Assembly: GCF_018130065.1 (NCBI RefSeq)
Contig: NZ_JAFCME010000010.1
Location: 62,001 to 126,000 of the forward strand
Source: Bradyrhizobium sp. AUGA SZCCT0158
GTDB lineage: Bacteria; Pseudomonadota; Alphaproteobacteria; Rhizobiales; Xanthobacteraceae
Length of the DNA stretch: 64,000 bases
Direction: 5' to 3'
Shown here piece by piece: positions 34,193-42,701 of the stretch. Positions within the stretch are counted from its first letter, which is position 1, and every line of letters begins with the position of its first letter. The notes below the pieces were generated by a model. That model did not search any database, had not been told where the DNA came from, and saw only the letters and a program-made list of their open reading frames with translations. The translations under genes and the position numbers were made by a program.

Positions 34193-36145
34193 ATGCCCGA
34201 CCGACACCTCGCAAACCAAAGCGGCCTCCTGCGGCGGATCACGCCGGGGATGGTCGTGGTGTTCTTTGCACTGGTCATGACGGCATGCATCCTGGGCGTC
34301 GTGGTCTGGAAGGCGCTCGAAGCCAAGTCGGCGGCGCTGTCGCGCGGCTCCACCGACATTCAAAACCTCGCCCACTCGCTGGCCGAGCACGCCGGGCACA
34401 CCATCCAGGCGGTCGACATCGCGATGAGCGGCATGGTCGACTTGCTCAAATACCGAAACCCGGTGCCGGAACGTTTCAACAAACATCTGGCCGACACCGC
34501 GGCCGCGCTGCCGCAAATACGCGAGATCGGCGTCCTCGATACCGAAGGCAATTGGCGCTACTCGTCGCTGCCGGAAACGCCGCGCTATAACAATAGCGAC
34601 CGAGGCTACTTCGCCTATCATCGCGACAGTGCGGACAGGACGCTGCGCATCAGCGAACCGATCCTGTCGCGCCTCACCGGGCGGCCGACGATCCTGCTGT
34701 CGAAGCGCATCAGCAAGGAGGACGGCAGTTTCGGCGGCGTGCTGACGGCCGCGATCGAAAGCGACTATTTCAGTGGCTTCTACCGCGCCTTCCAGCTCGG
34801 CCCGGACGGCGGCATCAGCCTGCTGCGAAATGACGGCGTCGTCATGTCCCGCTGGCCGTTCTCGAACCAGAGCACCGACCTTTCCAGACTGGACCTGTTC
34901 ACGACACACCTCAAACGGAGCTCGGCCGGATACTACAAGATCACGTCACCGTTCGACGGCATCGTAAAGTATTTCGGCTACGAGCAGGCGCCGCGCTATC
35001 CGCTGCTCGTCACGGTGGCGATGTCCGAAGACTGGCTGCTCGCCAGTTGGTCGATGGACCTGCGCACGGATGCGATCGTGGCGGTGGTATTGCTGTGCGT
35101 GATCATCCTGCTCGCTGCCCTGCTCTCGGCGCAGTTCAATTTTCGCGTCAGGACCGAACGCGCGCTGCGGGAGAGCGAGCAGCACTATCGCCTGCTGGCG
35201 AACAATATCGCCGACGTCGTGATCCTGCTCAATGGCCGCGGCACGCTTCGTTATGTGTCCCACTCGGTCGAACAGATGCTGGGCGTTCGCCCGCAGGACC
35301 TCGTCGGCAAATCCTGCTTCGACATGGTCCACGCCGAGGACAAGCAAGGCGTGATGGCCGCGAGCGCGCGGCTGAACGGTTCGGGCGCCGTCAGCACAAC
35401 CGAGTTCCGGACCTACCGTGCCGACGGATCGATCGTATGGGTCGAAAGCAACTTCAAGCAGGCATCGGAACGCGACAATCCCGCCGAGGCCGAGTTTGTC
35501 GGGGTGCTGCGCGACATCACGGAACGCAAGCGGATGGAAGATGAGCTGAACCTGCTCAACCGCCGCCTGACCCGGCTTGCGGCCACCGACGGTCTGACCG
35601 GATTGACCAATCGCCGCACCTTCGACGGCTTCCTGGCGCGCGAGTTTGAGGCCTGCGAAGAGATTTCGGTGCTGCTGTTCGATATCGACAACTTCAAGGG
35701 TTACAACGACACCTATGGACACCAGGCCGGCGACCGCTGCCTGCAGGCCGTTGCCCGCGCCATCGGCGATGCGACCTCGAATACATCGGGCCTCTCCGCG
35801 CGCTATGGCGGCGAGGAATTCGCCGTCGTTTTGCCGAACATTTCCGAAGACGACGCATTGAAAGTCGCCGAATCGATCCGGCTGACCGTGCGCGCCCTCG
35901 GCCTTCCCAACACCGCCGCCAATCGTGGCTTCGTCACCATCAGCGCCGGCATCGCCAGCCGGACGGGTTCGACGCCTGGTGAGGCTGCGCTGGTCGGAGA
36001 AGCCGACGTCGCGCTTTATGAAGCCAAGCGTCTCGGCCGCAATCGCAGCATCGTCTATTCATCGCTGAACCTGCGATATGTCGAAACCGGTTCGATCCAG
36101 CACGATCCAGACCTGCCGCCCGTCAAACGGAAGCTGGTGCATTAG
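34193..36145 (+). CDS. Diguanylate cyclase with Cache and PAS sensors
   Basis: 650 residues. Transmembrane segments at about 17-38 and 290-312 enclose a periplasmic Cache domain. A PAS/PAC (about 330-450, HYRLLANNIADVVILLN) and a GGDEF domain (about 455-630) follow, with an intact active site ARYGGEEFAVVLP (539-543). It should make c-di-GMP from GTP in response to an external ligand. AAGGCGGAAG precedes the ATG at 34193. Confidence 0.92.
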   Translation: MPDRHLANQSGLLRRITPGMVVVFFALVMTACILGVVVWKALEAKSAALSRGSTDIQNLAHSLAEHAGHTIQAVDIAMSGMVDLLKYRNPVPERFNKHLADTAAALPQIREIGVLDTEGNWRYSSLPETPRYNNSDRGYFAYHRDSADRTLRISEPILSRLTGRPTILLSKRISKEDGSFGGVLTAAIESDYFSGFYRAFQLGPDGGISLLRNDGVVMSRWPFSNQSTDLSRLDLFTTHLKRSSAGYYKITSPFDGIVKYFGYEQAPRYPLLVTVAMSEDWLLASWSMDLRTDAIVAVVLLCVIILLAALLSAQFNFRVRTERALRESEQHYRLLANNIADVVILLNGRGTLRYVSHSVEQMLGVRPQDLVGKSCFDMVHAEDKQGVMAASARLNGSGAVSTTEFRTYRADGSIVWVESNFKQASERDNPAEAEFVGVLRDITERKRMEDELNLLNRRLTRLAATDGLTGLTNRRTFDGFLAREFEACEEISVLLFDIDNFKGYNDTYGHQAGDRCLQAVARAIGDATSNTSGLSARYGGEEFAVVLPNISEDDALKVAESIRLTVRALGLPNTAANRGFVTISAGIASRTGSTPGEAALVGEADVALYEAKRLGRNRSIVYSSLNLRYVETGSIQHDPDLPPVKRKLVH

Positions 36146-36335
36146 CGCGCGCGTGTGCGCATCAAGGTCTTTGGCGAGACCATCCACATATAGTTCTGCA
36201 TGTCAGCCCTGCTGCCATAGCGGCCGGATTTAGCGCGTGCGCCCAAATTTTATGCGGCTTGCGTCAAGCTGAATCCTTGTGGCGCCACATTGATCCCGAA
36301 CAATCGCAGCTGCGGAAAACACTGTCAGGTTCCCC

Positions 36336-36560
36336 ATGAAAATATCAGATTTCACTTGCCCATCCTGCGCGTCGGCTTACGAGGTCGCGGAATCAAGTTC
36401 ACCGATCGGACGGCCGGGCCGGATTGAATGCACGACCTGCGGCCAGCTTCTCGATGTCTGGCAGGGTCCCAAGCTGAGAGCCTATCGGTTGGTGATGTCG
36501 TCGGAACACAAGTACCGGCACATCGACGCGCCGCCCTCTCCGGTTCGCGCGACCGCATAG
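36336..36560 (+). CDS. Small zinc-ribbon protein
   Basis: 74 residues. Two CxxC pairs, FTCPSCASAYEV and IECTTCGQLLDVW, form an MJ0042-type zinc ribbon; the tail RAYRLVMSSEHKYRHID is outside it. Similar small proteins are common in Bradyrhizobium. The function is unknown. Confidence 0.75.
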   Translation: MKISDFTCPSCASAYEVAESSSPIGRPGRIECTTCGQLLDVWQGPKLRAYRLVMSSEHKYRHIDAPPSPVRATA

Positions 36561-36636
36561 ACTGATATCGCATCGCGCCTGTCATCGAACGCGCGTAATC
36601 TCCGTCGGCCAGCATCGGCCTCGAGGAGACGGCGAG

Positions 36637-37452
36637 ATGACCAAACCCGAATTCATTCCCGCTGAAATCGGGACGCGGGTGACGGCGCACGCGCTGCATG
36701 TTGGCGACCGCATCAATACGATCGGCTTCGAAACAGAGGCGCTCTCGGCGATCCCGCTCGCGATCAGGGTTGGCACGGGCGGCGTCGCGGTTCTGTTTCG
36801 CTACGGCGTGGCGGTGCTGATCGGCCTCGCGCCGGAAGAACACAGCCGCTTCCTGGAAACGCTGAAACCCCGGATCGACGGCAAACTGGCGCGCCCCGAA
36901 GAGGAAGCCGCCATTCTCGCCTTTTCCGGCGAGGCCGAGGATCAGGTCCAGTCCGGCGGCCCCATACAGTTGCGCGACATGTCGCCGGCAAGGCTCCTTG
37001 TCGTTGCCGACGTGCTGGCCAAGAGCGTCGTGCTGGCGCACGACGAACGCGAAGTGGCGAAGGTATTCGAGATCATCGAACCGTTTGCCAAAGAGCTGGC
37101 AGATCACGGACGAACCCGCCGTAATCGAAAAGGGATCATGCAACTGATCGGAAGCGCCCTGCTGGTCCAGCACAGGGTATCCGGCCGTGTCGCGATCGGA
37201 GAGAAGCCTGACGTGCTGTGGGATCGTCCCGACCTCGAGCGGCTTTACGCCCGGCTTGAAGACGAATACGAACTCAAGGAGCGCCTCGATGCCCTCAACC
37301 GGAAACTTGCCGTGGTCGCGGAGACCGCCAACACCCTTGCCGATATCATCGACACGCGCCGAACCCTGCGCCTCGAACTCATCATCGTCGGGCTGATCGC
37401 GTTCGAAGTCATCATCACGATCTATCAGCTTTACATGGGCAAGGATCACTGA
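36637..37452 (+). CDS. RMD1/RMND1 (DUF155) family protein
   Basis: 271 residues. The conserved DUF155 domain includes VAVLFRYGVAVLIGL, MSPARLLVVADVLAKSVVLA, and a helical region LDALNRKLAVVAETANTLADII near the end. A single C-terminal transmembrane segment (about 247-265, LELIIVGLIAFEVIITIYQL) anchors it. Eukaryotic relatives act in mitochondrial translation; the bacterial role is unknown. Confidence 0.88.
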   Translation: MTKPEFIPAEIGTRVTAHALHVGDRINTIGFETEALSAIPLAIRVGTGGVAVLFRYGVAVLIGLAPEEHSRFLETLKPRIDGKLARPEEEAAILAFSGEAEDQVQSGGPIQLRDMSPARLLVVADVLAKSVVLAHDEREVAKVFEIIEPFAKELADHGRTRRNRKGIMQLIGSALLVQHRVSGRVAIGEKPDVLWDRPDLERLYARLEDEYELKERLDALNRKLAVVAETANTLADIIDTRRTLRLELIIVGLIAFEVIITIYQLYMGKDH

Positions 37453-37477
37453 CCCGGGCTTGGCCGGACTCCCCTCG

Positions 37478-37618
37478 CTATCTCGGGCCCGGCCGCCACG
37501 ACAGATCATCCGACCACAGATAGATCGCGATCGCGGCAAGGCACAGCACGAGGCCGACCCAGAACATCGGCGAATGATGGACACGCCTCCAATCGCGTTC
37601 GGAAGTTGGCGGTTTCAT
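37478..37618 (-). CDS. Small single-span membrane protein (46 aa)
   Basis: Reads MKPPTSERDWRRVHHSPMFW followed by VGLVLCLAAIAIYLWSDDLS and a short tail. A basic N-terminus is followed by one transmembrane helix (about 18-36). The start at 37618 is preceded by GAGGTGATCC, a good ribosome site. It is the kind of short conserved protein seen in Bradyrhizobium. The function is unknown. Confidence 0.7.
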   Translation of the reverse strand: MKPPTSERDWRRVHHSPMFWVGLVLCLAAIAIYLWSDDLSWRPGPR

Positions 37619-37683
37619 GGATCACCTCGTTGGCGGGTTTCGGCCGGCGACGACTATGGCAACGAACTTGATCCGCGCCAATG

Positions 37684-37983
37684 TCAGATCGTCGGCAACA
37701 CCGAGAAGCGCTCCCCCGGCCGCAGCAGTTTCAGCGCGTCGGGATGGGCGTCCTCTTCCCTTACCGCGTCGACCCGCGCCAATGGCGGCCCGCGCCGGCA
37801 CGCTGCGATCATGTCGGCGACGACATCCGCAGGCCCCGCGAACAGCGCCTCGACGCTGCCGTCCCTGCGATTGCGTACCCAGCCCTCGACATCACGCGTC
37901 ATCGCCTCGTCCGCGACCCAGGCACGGTAGCCGACGCCCTGTACCCGGCCCGTGACCGTGACATGGCGGATCGCGCCGGTCAT
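37684..37983 (-). CDS. acyP: Acylphosphatase
   Basis: 99 residues, the usual length. It hydrolyses acyl phosphates such as 1,3-bisphosphoglycerate. Both catalytic residues are present: Arg20 in [12 protein letters not shown] and Asn38 in [13 protein letters not shown]. It starts directly at the stop of the upstream PEP-mutase-family gene, so the two are likely co-transcribed. Confidence 0.92.
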   Translation of the reverse strand: MTGAIRHVTVTGRVQGVGYRAWVADEAMTRDVEGWVRNRRDGSVEALFAGPADVVADMIAACRRGPPLARVDAVREEDAHPDALKLLRPGERFSVLPTI

Positions 37984-38862
37984 CTATTTCTTCAGCCCGA
38001 GAAATTCGGCGCTGCGCGCCTTCACATCGGCTTCGCGCATGGCCCGGCCGGTCAACTCAGACGATGCGAGGCCTTTGAGATTCTTCGGCAAGGCTCCCTC
38101 GCGCAGTGCTTTCAGCGTCTCGTAGACGGCCTGCGTGGCGGCGGCGAAAGGCGTGTGTCCCTGCAGCGCAATCTTCACCCGCTGACTTCCGAGAAAGGCC
38201 GCATCATTGAGTTCGCCCTGGGGGTTGCCGAGCACGATTGGCAGCGTCGTCACCGCGGCAATCGCCTCGACTTCCCGGCGCGTCGTGAGCCCGGTGAAGA
38301 ACAGTGCATCGACGCCGGTGGCGTTGTAGGCTTTGGCGCGCACCAGGCATTCCTCGAAGCTCGCCGCCGACGGGCCACCGCCGCGTGTTCCGGTGCGGCC
38401 CATGATGACCAGCGCGGGATCGCTGCGACCGTCCAGCGCCGCCTTCATCTTGCCGACGCCCTCTTCGAGCGGGATTAGCTGCGGCTCCGAGACGCCGAAA
38501 GCCTGCGGCAGCAGCGTGTCTTCGATGGTGAGGCCCGCAGCACCCGCGGTTTCCAGTTCCTGCACGGTGCGCCGGACATTGAGCGCGTTGCCGTAACCAT
38601 GGTCGGCGTCGACCAGCACCGGCAATGAAGCGGCCCGCGACATCCGGCGCATCTGTTCGGCGAGTTCGGTGAGCGTGATCAGCGCAATGTCAGGATCGCC
38701 GAGCACCGCCAGCGAGGCCACCGAGCCGCCGAACATGCCAAGTTCAAAGCCGAGATCTTCGGCGATACGGACGGAAACCGGATCGTAAACCGAACCCGGG
38801 CGGATGCAGGCGGATCCGTTGAGGATGGACCGCAGTTTTTCGCGGCGTTGTTGGAAGGCCAT
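37984..38862 (-). CDS. Isocitrate lyase/PEP mutase family enzyme (oxaloacetate decarboxylase-like)
   Basis: 292 residues. The TIM-barrel superfamily motifs are present: RPGSVYDPVSVRIAEDLGF, VLVDADHGYGNALNVRRTV with metal-binding acidic residues, and IEDTLLPQAFG. The conserved KKCGH of isocitrate lyases is absent. Length and pattern fit the PA4872-like oxaloacetate decarboxylase group. It probably forms an operon with acylphosphatase, and perhaps with pccA upstream across a repeat. Confidence 0.85.
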   Translation of the reverse strand: MAFQQRREKLRSILNGSACIRPGSVYDPVSVRIAEDLGFELGMFGGSVASLAVLGDPDIALITLTELAEQMRRMSRAASLPVLVDADHGYGNALNVRRTVQELETAGAAGLTIEDTLLPQAFGVSEPQLIPLEEGVGKMKAALDGRSDPALVIMGRTGTRGGGPSAASFEECLVRAKAYNATGVDALFFTGLTTRREVEAIAAVTTLPIVLGNPQGELNDAAFLGSQRVKIALQGHTPFAAATQAVYETLKALREGALPKNLKGLASSELTGRAMREADVKARSAEFLGLKK

Positions 38863-38882
38863 CGAGATTTCCTCCGTGTCTC

Positions 38883-38964
38883 GTCATTGCGAGGAGCGTT
38901 AGCGACGAAGCAATCCATTCTTGCTTGGCTGTTCTATGGATTGCTTCGCTGCGCTCGCAATGAC
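38883..38964. repeat. Inverted repeat, family 2, copy 1
   Basis: GTCATTGCGAGGAGCGTTAG continuing to CGAAGCAATCCA (38883-38917) is mirrored by TGGATTGCTTCGCTGCGCTC and GCAATGAC (38937-38964). The second copy at 57667-57743 has perfect 28-bp arms. It lies between pccA and the PEP-mutase-family gene. Confidence 0.85.
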
Positions 38965-38982
38965 GGCTTGATTGCTCCGGGG

Positions 38983-40998
38983 TTACGCAAACTCCAAAAT
39001 CAGCGCATCCACCGCGAGCGTGGCGCCGGCGGCGGCGTGAATCTTCTTCACGGTGCCGTCGCGTTCGGCGCGCAGCACGTTCTGCATCTTCATCGCCTCG
39101 ACCACGGCCAGCGTTTCGCCGGCCTTGACCTCCTGCCCTTCGGCAACCGCGATCGACACCACCAGACCGGGCATCGGGCACAGCAGCTTCTTGCCGGTAT
39201 CGGCCGCCGAGTTCACCGGCATCAGCCGGGCGGCCGCCGCCTCGCTCTCGGTGAAGACGTTGACCGGAACTTCAAAGCCCTGATGCGCCAGGCGGATGCC
39301 GTTCGGGATCGCGCGCACCTGCATTGCCACATAATGGCCATCGATGGTGCCCTGCCAGACCGGCTCGCCCGGAGTCCAGTTCGAGACCAATTGATGCGGA
39401 TTGCCCGGCAGATCGTCGGCGCCGATGAAGCGCACCGCGATTCCATCGGCTTCGCGCGCGACGTCGAGCGCGATTTCCGCGCGATCGAGCCACACCGCGC
39501 GGCGGCGCTCGCGCTGCACCAGCCGACCGTTCAACTGGCCGGAAATCTGCCGCTTGCGTTCGCCGAGCACGTGATCGATCGCAGCCCCGACCGCCGCAAG
39601 CCGGCGCGCGATCTCGCCTTCGGGCGGCCGCGCTGCAAATCCCTTCGGGAACTCCTCGGCGATGAAGCCGGTGGACAAATTGCCCTCGCGCCAGCGCGGA
39701 TGGCTCATCAGCGCGGAGAGGAACGGAATGTTGTGTCGGATGCCGTCGATATAGAACGAATCCAGCGCCGTCGACTGCGCCTCGATTGCGGCCGCCCGCG
39801 ACGGCGCATGCGTCACGAGCTTGGCGATCATCGGATCGTAATGGATCGAGATCTCGCCGCCCTCCTGCACGCCGGTGTCGTTGCGGATCGTGATGCCGTC
39901 ATGGCTCGCTTCCGCGGGCGGGCGGTATTTCACCAGCCGGCCGATCGAGGGCAGGAAATTGCGGAACGGATCTTCGGCATAGACGCGCGATTCCACCGCC
40001 CAGCCGGTCAGCGTGACGTCCTTCTGCGCGATGATAAGCTTCTCGCCGGCGGCGGAGCGGATCATTTGCTCGACCAGATCGATGCCGGTGATCAGTTCGG
40101 TGACGGGGTGCTCGACCTGCAGGCGGGTATTCATTTCCAGGAAGTAGAAGCTCTTGTCCTGGCCGGCGACGAATTCCACCGTGCCGGCGGAATCATAATT
40201 CACGGCCTTGGCCAATGAGACCGCCTGCTCGCCCATCTTGCGGCGGGTGGTCTCGTCGAGCAGCGGCGACGGCGCCTCCTCGATGACCTTCTGGTTGCGG
40301 CGCTGGATCGAGCATTCGCGCTCGCCGAGATAGATCACGTTGCCATGCTTGTCGCCCAGCACCTGGATTTCGATGTGGCGGGGGTCGACGATGAACTTCT
40401 CGATAAAGACGCGGTCGTCCCCGAACGAGGATTTGGCCTCGGCCTTGGCCAGGTTGAAACCTTCGGCGACTTCGGATTTCGAATGCGCGATGCGCATGCC
40501 CTTGCCGCCACCGCCGGCGGACGCCTTGATCATCACGGGATAGCCGATCTCGTCGGCGATCTTGACCGCATGCTTTTCGTCCTCGATGACGCCGAGATGT
40601 CCCGGCACCGTCGAGACCTTGGCCTTGGCGGCGGCCTTCTTGGATTCGATCTTGTCGCCCATCGCGGCGATGGCGCCGGGGTTCGGACCGATGAAGACGA
40701 CGCCCGCCTCGGCCAGCGCGCGCGGAAAGGATTCGCGCTCGGACAGGAAGCCGTAGCCGGGATGCACGGCCTGCGCCCCGGTCTTGCGGCAGGCCTCGAC
40801 GATCTTCTCGATCACAAGGTAACTCTCGGACGCGGCCGGCGGGCCGATCAGCACCGCCTCATCGGCCATTTCGACATGAACCGCATCACGGTCGGCCTCG
40901 GAATATACGGCTACCGTTTCGATCCCCATGCGCCGCGCAGTCTTGATGACCCGGCAGGCGATCTCGCCGCGATTTGCGATCAGAATTCGTTTGAACAT
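38983..40998 (-). CDS. pccA: Propionyl/acetyl-CoA carboxylase, biotin-containing alpha subunit
   Basis: 671 residues. A biotin carboxylase domain (about 1-450) has RILIANRGEIACR, the glycine-rich ASAGGGGKGMR ATP loop, and EMNTRLQVEHPVTE. A BT linker region follows (about 460-590), then a C-terminal biotinyl domain with Lys637 in VEAMKMQNVL. It carboxylates biotin for transfer to propionyl-CoA in the methylmalonyl-CoA route; the beta subunit is not in this window. Its 5' leader contains a 14-base tandem repeat. Confidence 0.93.
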   Translation of the reverse strand: MFKRILIANRGEIACRVIKTARRMGIETVAVYSEADRDAVHVEMADEAVLIGPPAASESYLVIEKIVEACRKTGAQAVHPGYGFLSERESFPRALAEAGVVFIGPNPGAIAAMGDKIESKKAAAKAKVSTVPGHLGVIEDEKHAVKIADEIGYPVMIKASAGGGGKGMRIAHSKSEVAEGFNLAKAEAKSSFGDDRVFIEKFIVDPRHIEIQVLGDKHGNVIYLGERECSIQRRNQKVIEEAPSPLLDETTRRKMGEQAVSLAKAVNYDSAGTVEFVAGQDKSFYFLEMNTRLQVEHPVTELITGIDLVEQMIRSAAGEKLIIAQKDVTLTGWAVESRVYAEDPFRNFLPSIGRLVKYRPPAEASHDGITIRNDTGVQEGGEISIHYDPMIAKLVTHAPSRAAAIEAQSTALDSFYIDGIRHNIPFLSALMSHPRWREGNLSTGFIAEEFPKGFAARPPEGEIARRLAAVGAAIDHVLGERKRQISGQLNGRLVQRERRRAVWLDRAEIALDVAREADGIAVRFIGADDLPGNPHQLVSNWTPGEPVWQGTIDGHYVAMQVRAIPNGIRLAHQGFEVPVNVFTESEAAAARLMPVNSAADTGKKLLCPMPGLVVSIAVAEGQEVKAGETLAVVEAMKMQNVLRAERDGTVKKIHAAAGATLAVDALILEFA

Positions 40999-41022
40999 GT
41001 GCTTCTTGCTTGAGCTTTACTT

Positions 41023-41088
41023 GAAGGCTTGGATTTGAAGGCTTGGATTTTAAGGCTTGGATTTTAAGGCTTGGATTTTAAGGCTTGG
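41023..41088 (-). repeat. 14-base tandem repeat upstream of pccA
   Basis: Four full units and a partial unit of (G/T)AAGGCTTGGATTT at 41023, 41037, 41051, 41065 and 41079. The first two start with G, the others with T. The array ends 25 bases before the pccA start, so it lies in its leader or promoter. Confidence 0.9.
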
Positions 41089-41215
41089 GGCAGGATCCTC
41101 ACCCGCAATGTGACATGCGGGAACGCGGCTAACAAACCCGTCGTACAGCAAAAATCGACCGAGGCAACGGTCCAGTTTCAGGCCGCCTGCTCAGGCTGCG
41201 GCCCGCTGCAGCCCG

Positions 41216-41425
41216 TCAGCCGGAATAGCTGTGAAATCGGCCGCGCGCATAGGCGTGCGACACCGCTTTCATCAGTTCGCCGACCTCGGTTTCCAGATAT
41301 TCATTGGCCACGACCAGCGCGCGGACGGTCGCGCGCATATCCCCGCCGCAGGCCGAAATGGCCTGATCCACCGCCGTTTCCAGTTCGTCATTCAGTTCGG
41401 TGCCTGGCTGGGAGGAAGAAGACAT
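41216..41425 (-). CDS. Small helical conserved hypothetical protein
   Basis: 69 residues, acidic and helical (ELETAVDQAISACGGDMRAT, then RALVVANEYLETEV). There is no signal peptide or membrane segment. It is of a type conserved in Rhizobiales. The function is unknown. Confidence 0.7.
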   Translation of the reverse strand: MSSSSQPGTELNDELETAVDQAISACGGDMRATVRALVVANEYLETEVGELMKAVSHAYARGRFHSYSG

Positions 41426-41533
41426 GGAAATGATCCTTGAGCCCCATGTTCTCTATTTGTTCTAAACAAGTCAACTGATAGTCCCGACCGGCCCACGATT
41501 TCCCCGACTAATCACCGGGAGGCCCCGGGGCCA

Positions 41534-41854
41534 ATGGAACCGAATATCGAGATCGCGAAAGATCAGGAGCGAAAGACCCCGATTCGAAAGCGGACCGGAT
41601 GGCTGGTGGCCGTCATCGTATTTTTGGCGATGTATGCGGTCGCGATAAGCAGCGACCACACCTGGGGCCTAGAGCTGGGGTGGCTGCCTTCGACTTTCCT
41701 CGCTGCAGTATTCGGCTGGACTGCGTACAGCTTTTCCCTGGCTCTTCAGTGTAGTTGCGACCCTCATCGCGCTGCTCACAGCCTTGTCCTAGGTGCCATA
41801 GTTATTCCTCCGCTAGCACTGGCCCGTGCTAGAAGGTTGTGCCCGCCGAAATGA
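41534..41854 (+). CDS. Small membrane protein, possibly frameshifted
   Basis: 106 residues with a charged N-terminus and transmembrane segments at about 24-42 and 50-70. After about residue 66 the neighbouring +1 frame reads a cleaner hydrophobic segment (FPWLFSVVATLIALLTALS) and stops soon after, so the 3' part may be out of frame. The annotated tail SLVLGAIVIPPLALARARR is also hydrophobic, so this is not settled. No family recognised. Confidence 0.45.
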   Translation: MEPNIEIAKDQERKTPIRKRTGWLVAVIVFLAMYAVAISSDHTWGLELGWLPSTFLAAVFGWTAYSFSLALQCSCDPHRAAHSLVLGAIVIPPLALARARRLCPPK

Positions 41855-41869
41855 ATTTGAAGTGAGACA

Positions 41870-42634
41870 ATGCGATTCCTGATTTTCTTTGTCGCGATGC
41901 TGCTCGTGACATGCTCCCCCGTATCCCAAGCTTGGGCCGCCACGGCGACCGTCAAGGATGCCGGCACGATTCAACTGGGCAACGTGACCTACCGGCTCGA
42001 CGGGATCGACGCCCCGGCATTCGATCAGCTCTGCATCGACGAACACGCCGACAGCTGGGCCTGCGGCATCGAGGCGCGCGATCAACTGGTCAAGCTGATC
42101 GACGGCCGCCAAGTCCGCTGCGACGATCTCGGCCCCGATCCCACCTTCAAAAAGCGGCGCCTCGGCGTGTGCAAGATCGAGGGCGACACCACCAGCCTCA
42201 GCCAGTTGCTGGTCCGCCAGGGCTTCGCCCTGAATATCGACGCCTCTGCAACCGGGCGTTTCAAGACCGACGAGGCCCGCGCCAGGGACGACCGTCAGGG
42301 ACTTTGGAAAGGCTGTTTCGCAGCGCCGCAAGAGTTCCGCCGCGGCCTGAAGGACGGCACGCTGCTGGGCGCCGCATGCCGCGCCGATCGCGACCGCCAG
42401 ATTCGCGAGGCCCTATTCCCCGAGGATTTCGTGATGCCGTCCGGCTGCAACATTAAGGGCAAGTTCGCGGTGCGCGCCCGCGTCACCGGCAATTTCGGCA
42501 TCTATCATCTGCAGGCCTGCCGCAGCTATCCGGGACTGACCAATCCGGACCGGTGGTTTTGTTCCGAAGAGGACGCCCAGGCCGGCGGGTTCCGCAGAGC
42601 CTATAATTGCCGGCCCCCCGCCAAGAGCAAATGA
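41870..42634 (+). CDS. Secreted staphylococcal-nuclease-like (thermonuclease) protein
   Basis: 254 residues. A signal peptide (about 1-23) precedes an SNase-like OB-fold domain (about 27-145) with TYRLDGIDAPAFDQLC and LLVRQGFALN. The C-terminal extension (about 150-254) has six cysteines. The catalytic Arg/Glu set of true SNase is only partly visible, so nuclease activity is not certain. It acts in the periplasm or outside. Confidence 0.82.
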   Translation: MRFLIFFVAMLLVTCSPVSQAWAATATVKDAGTIQLGNVTYRLDGIDAPAFDQLCIDEHADSWACGIEARDQLVKLIDGRQVRCDDLGPDPTFKKRRLGVCKIEGDTTSLSQLLVRQGFALNIDASATGRFKTDEARARDDRQGLWKGCFAAPQEFRRGLKDGTLLGAACRADRDRQIREALFPEDFVMPSGCNIKGKFAVRARVTGNFGIYHLQACRSYPGLTNPDRWFCSEEDAQAGGFRRAYNCRPPAKSK

Positions 42635-42701
42635 AAGCAAATGATGCTGGCAAACCTTGCGCCTCTCGTGTGAGAGTGTGGCAAGAGGCTTGCGGGCGCG
42701 T

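Noticed and set aside
38848..40218. A 456-codon frame opposite pccA
   Set aside because: It starts inside an extragenic repeat and mirrors pccA codons.
41023..41088. Possible CRISPR array
   Set aside because: Units are 14 bases and contiguous with no spacers; it is a simple tandem repeat.
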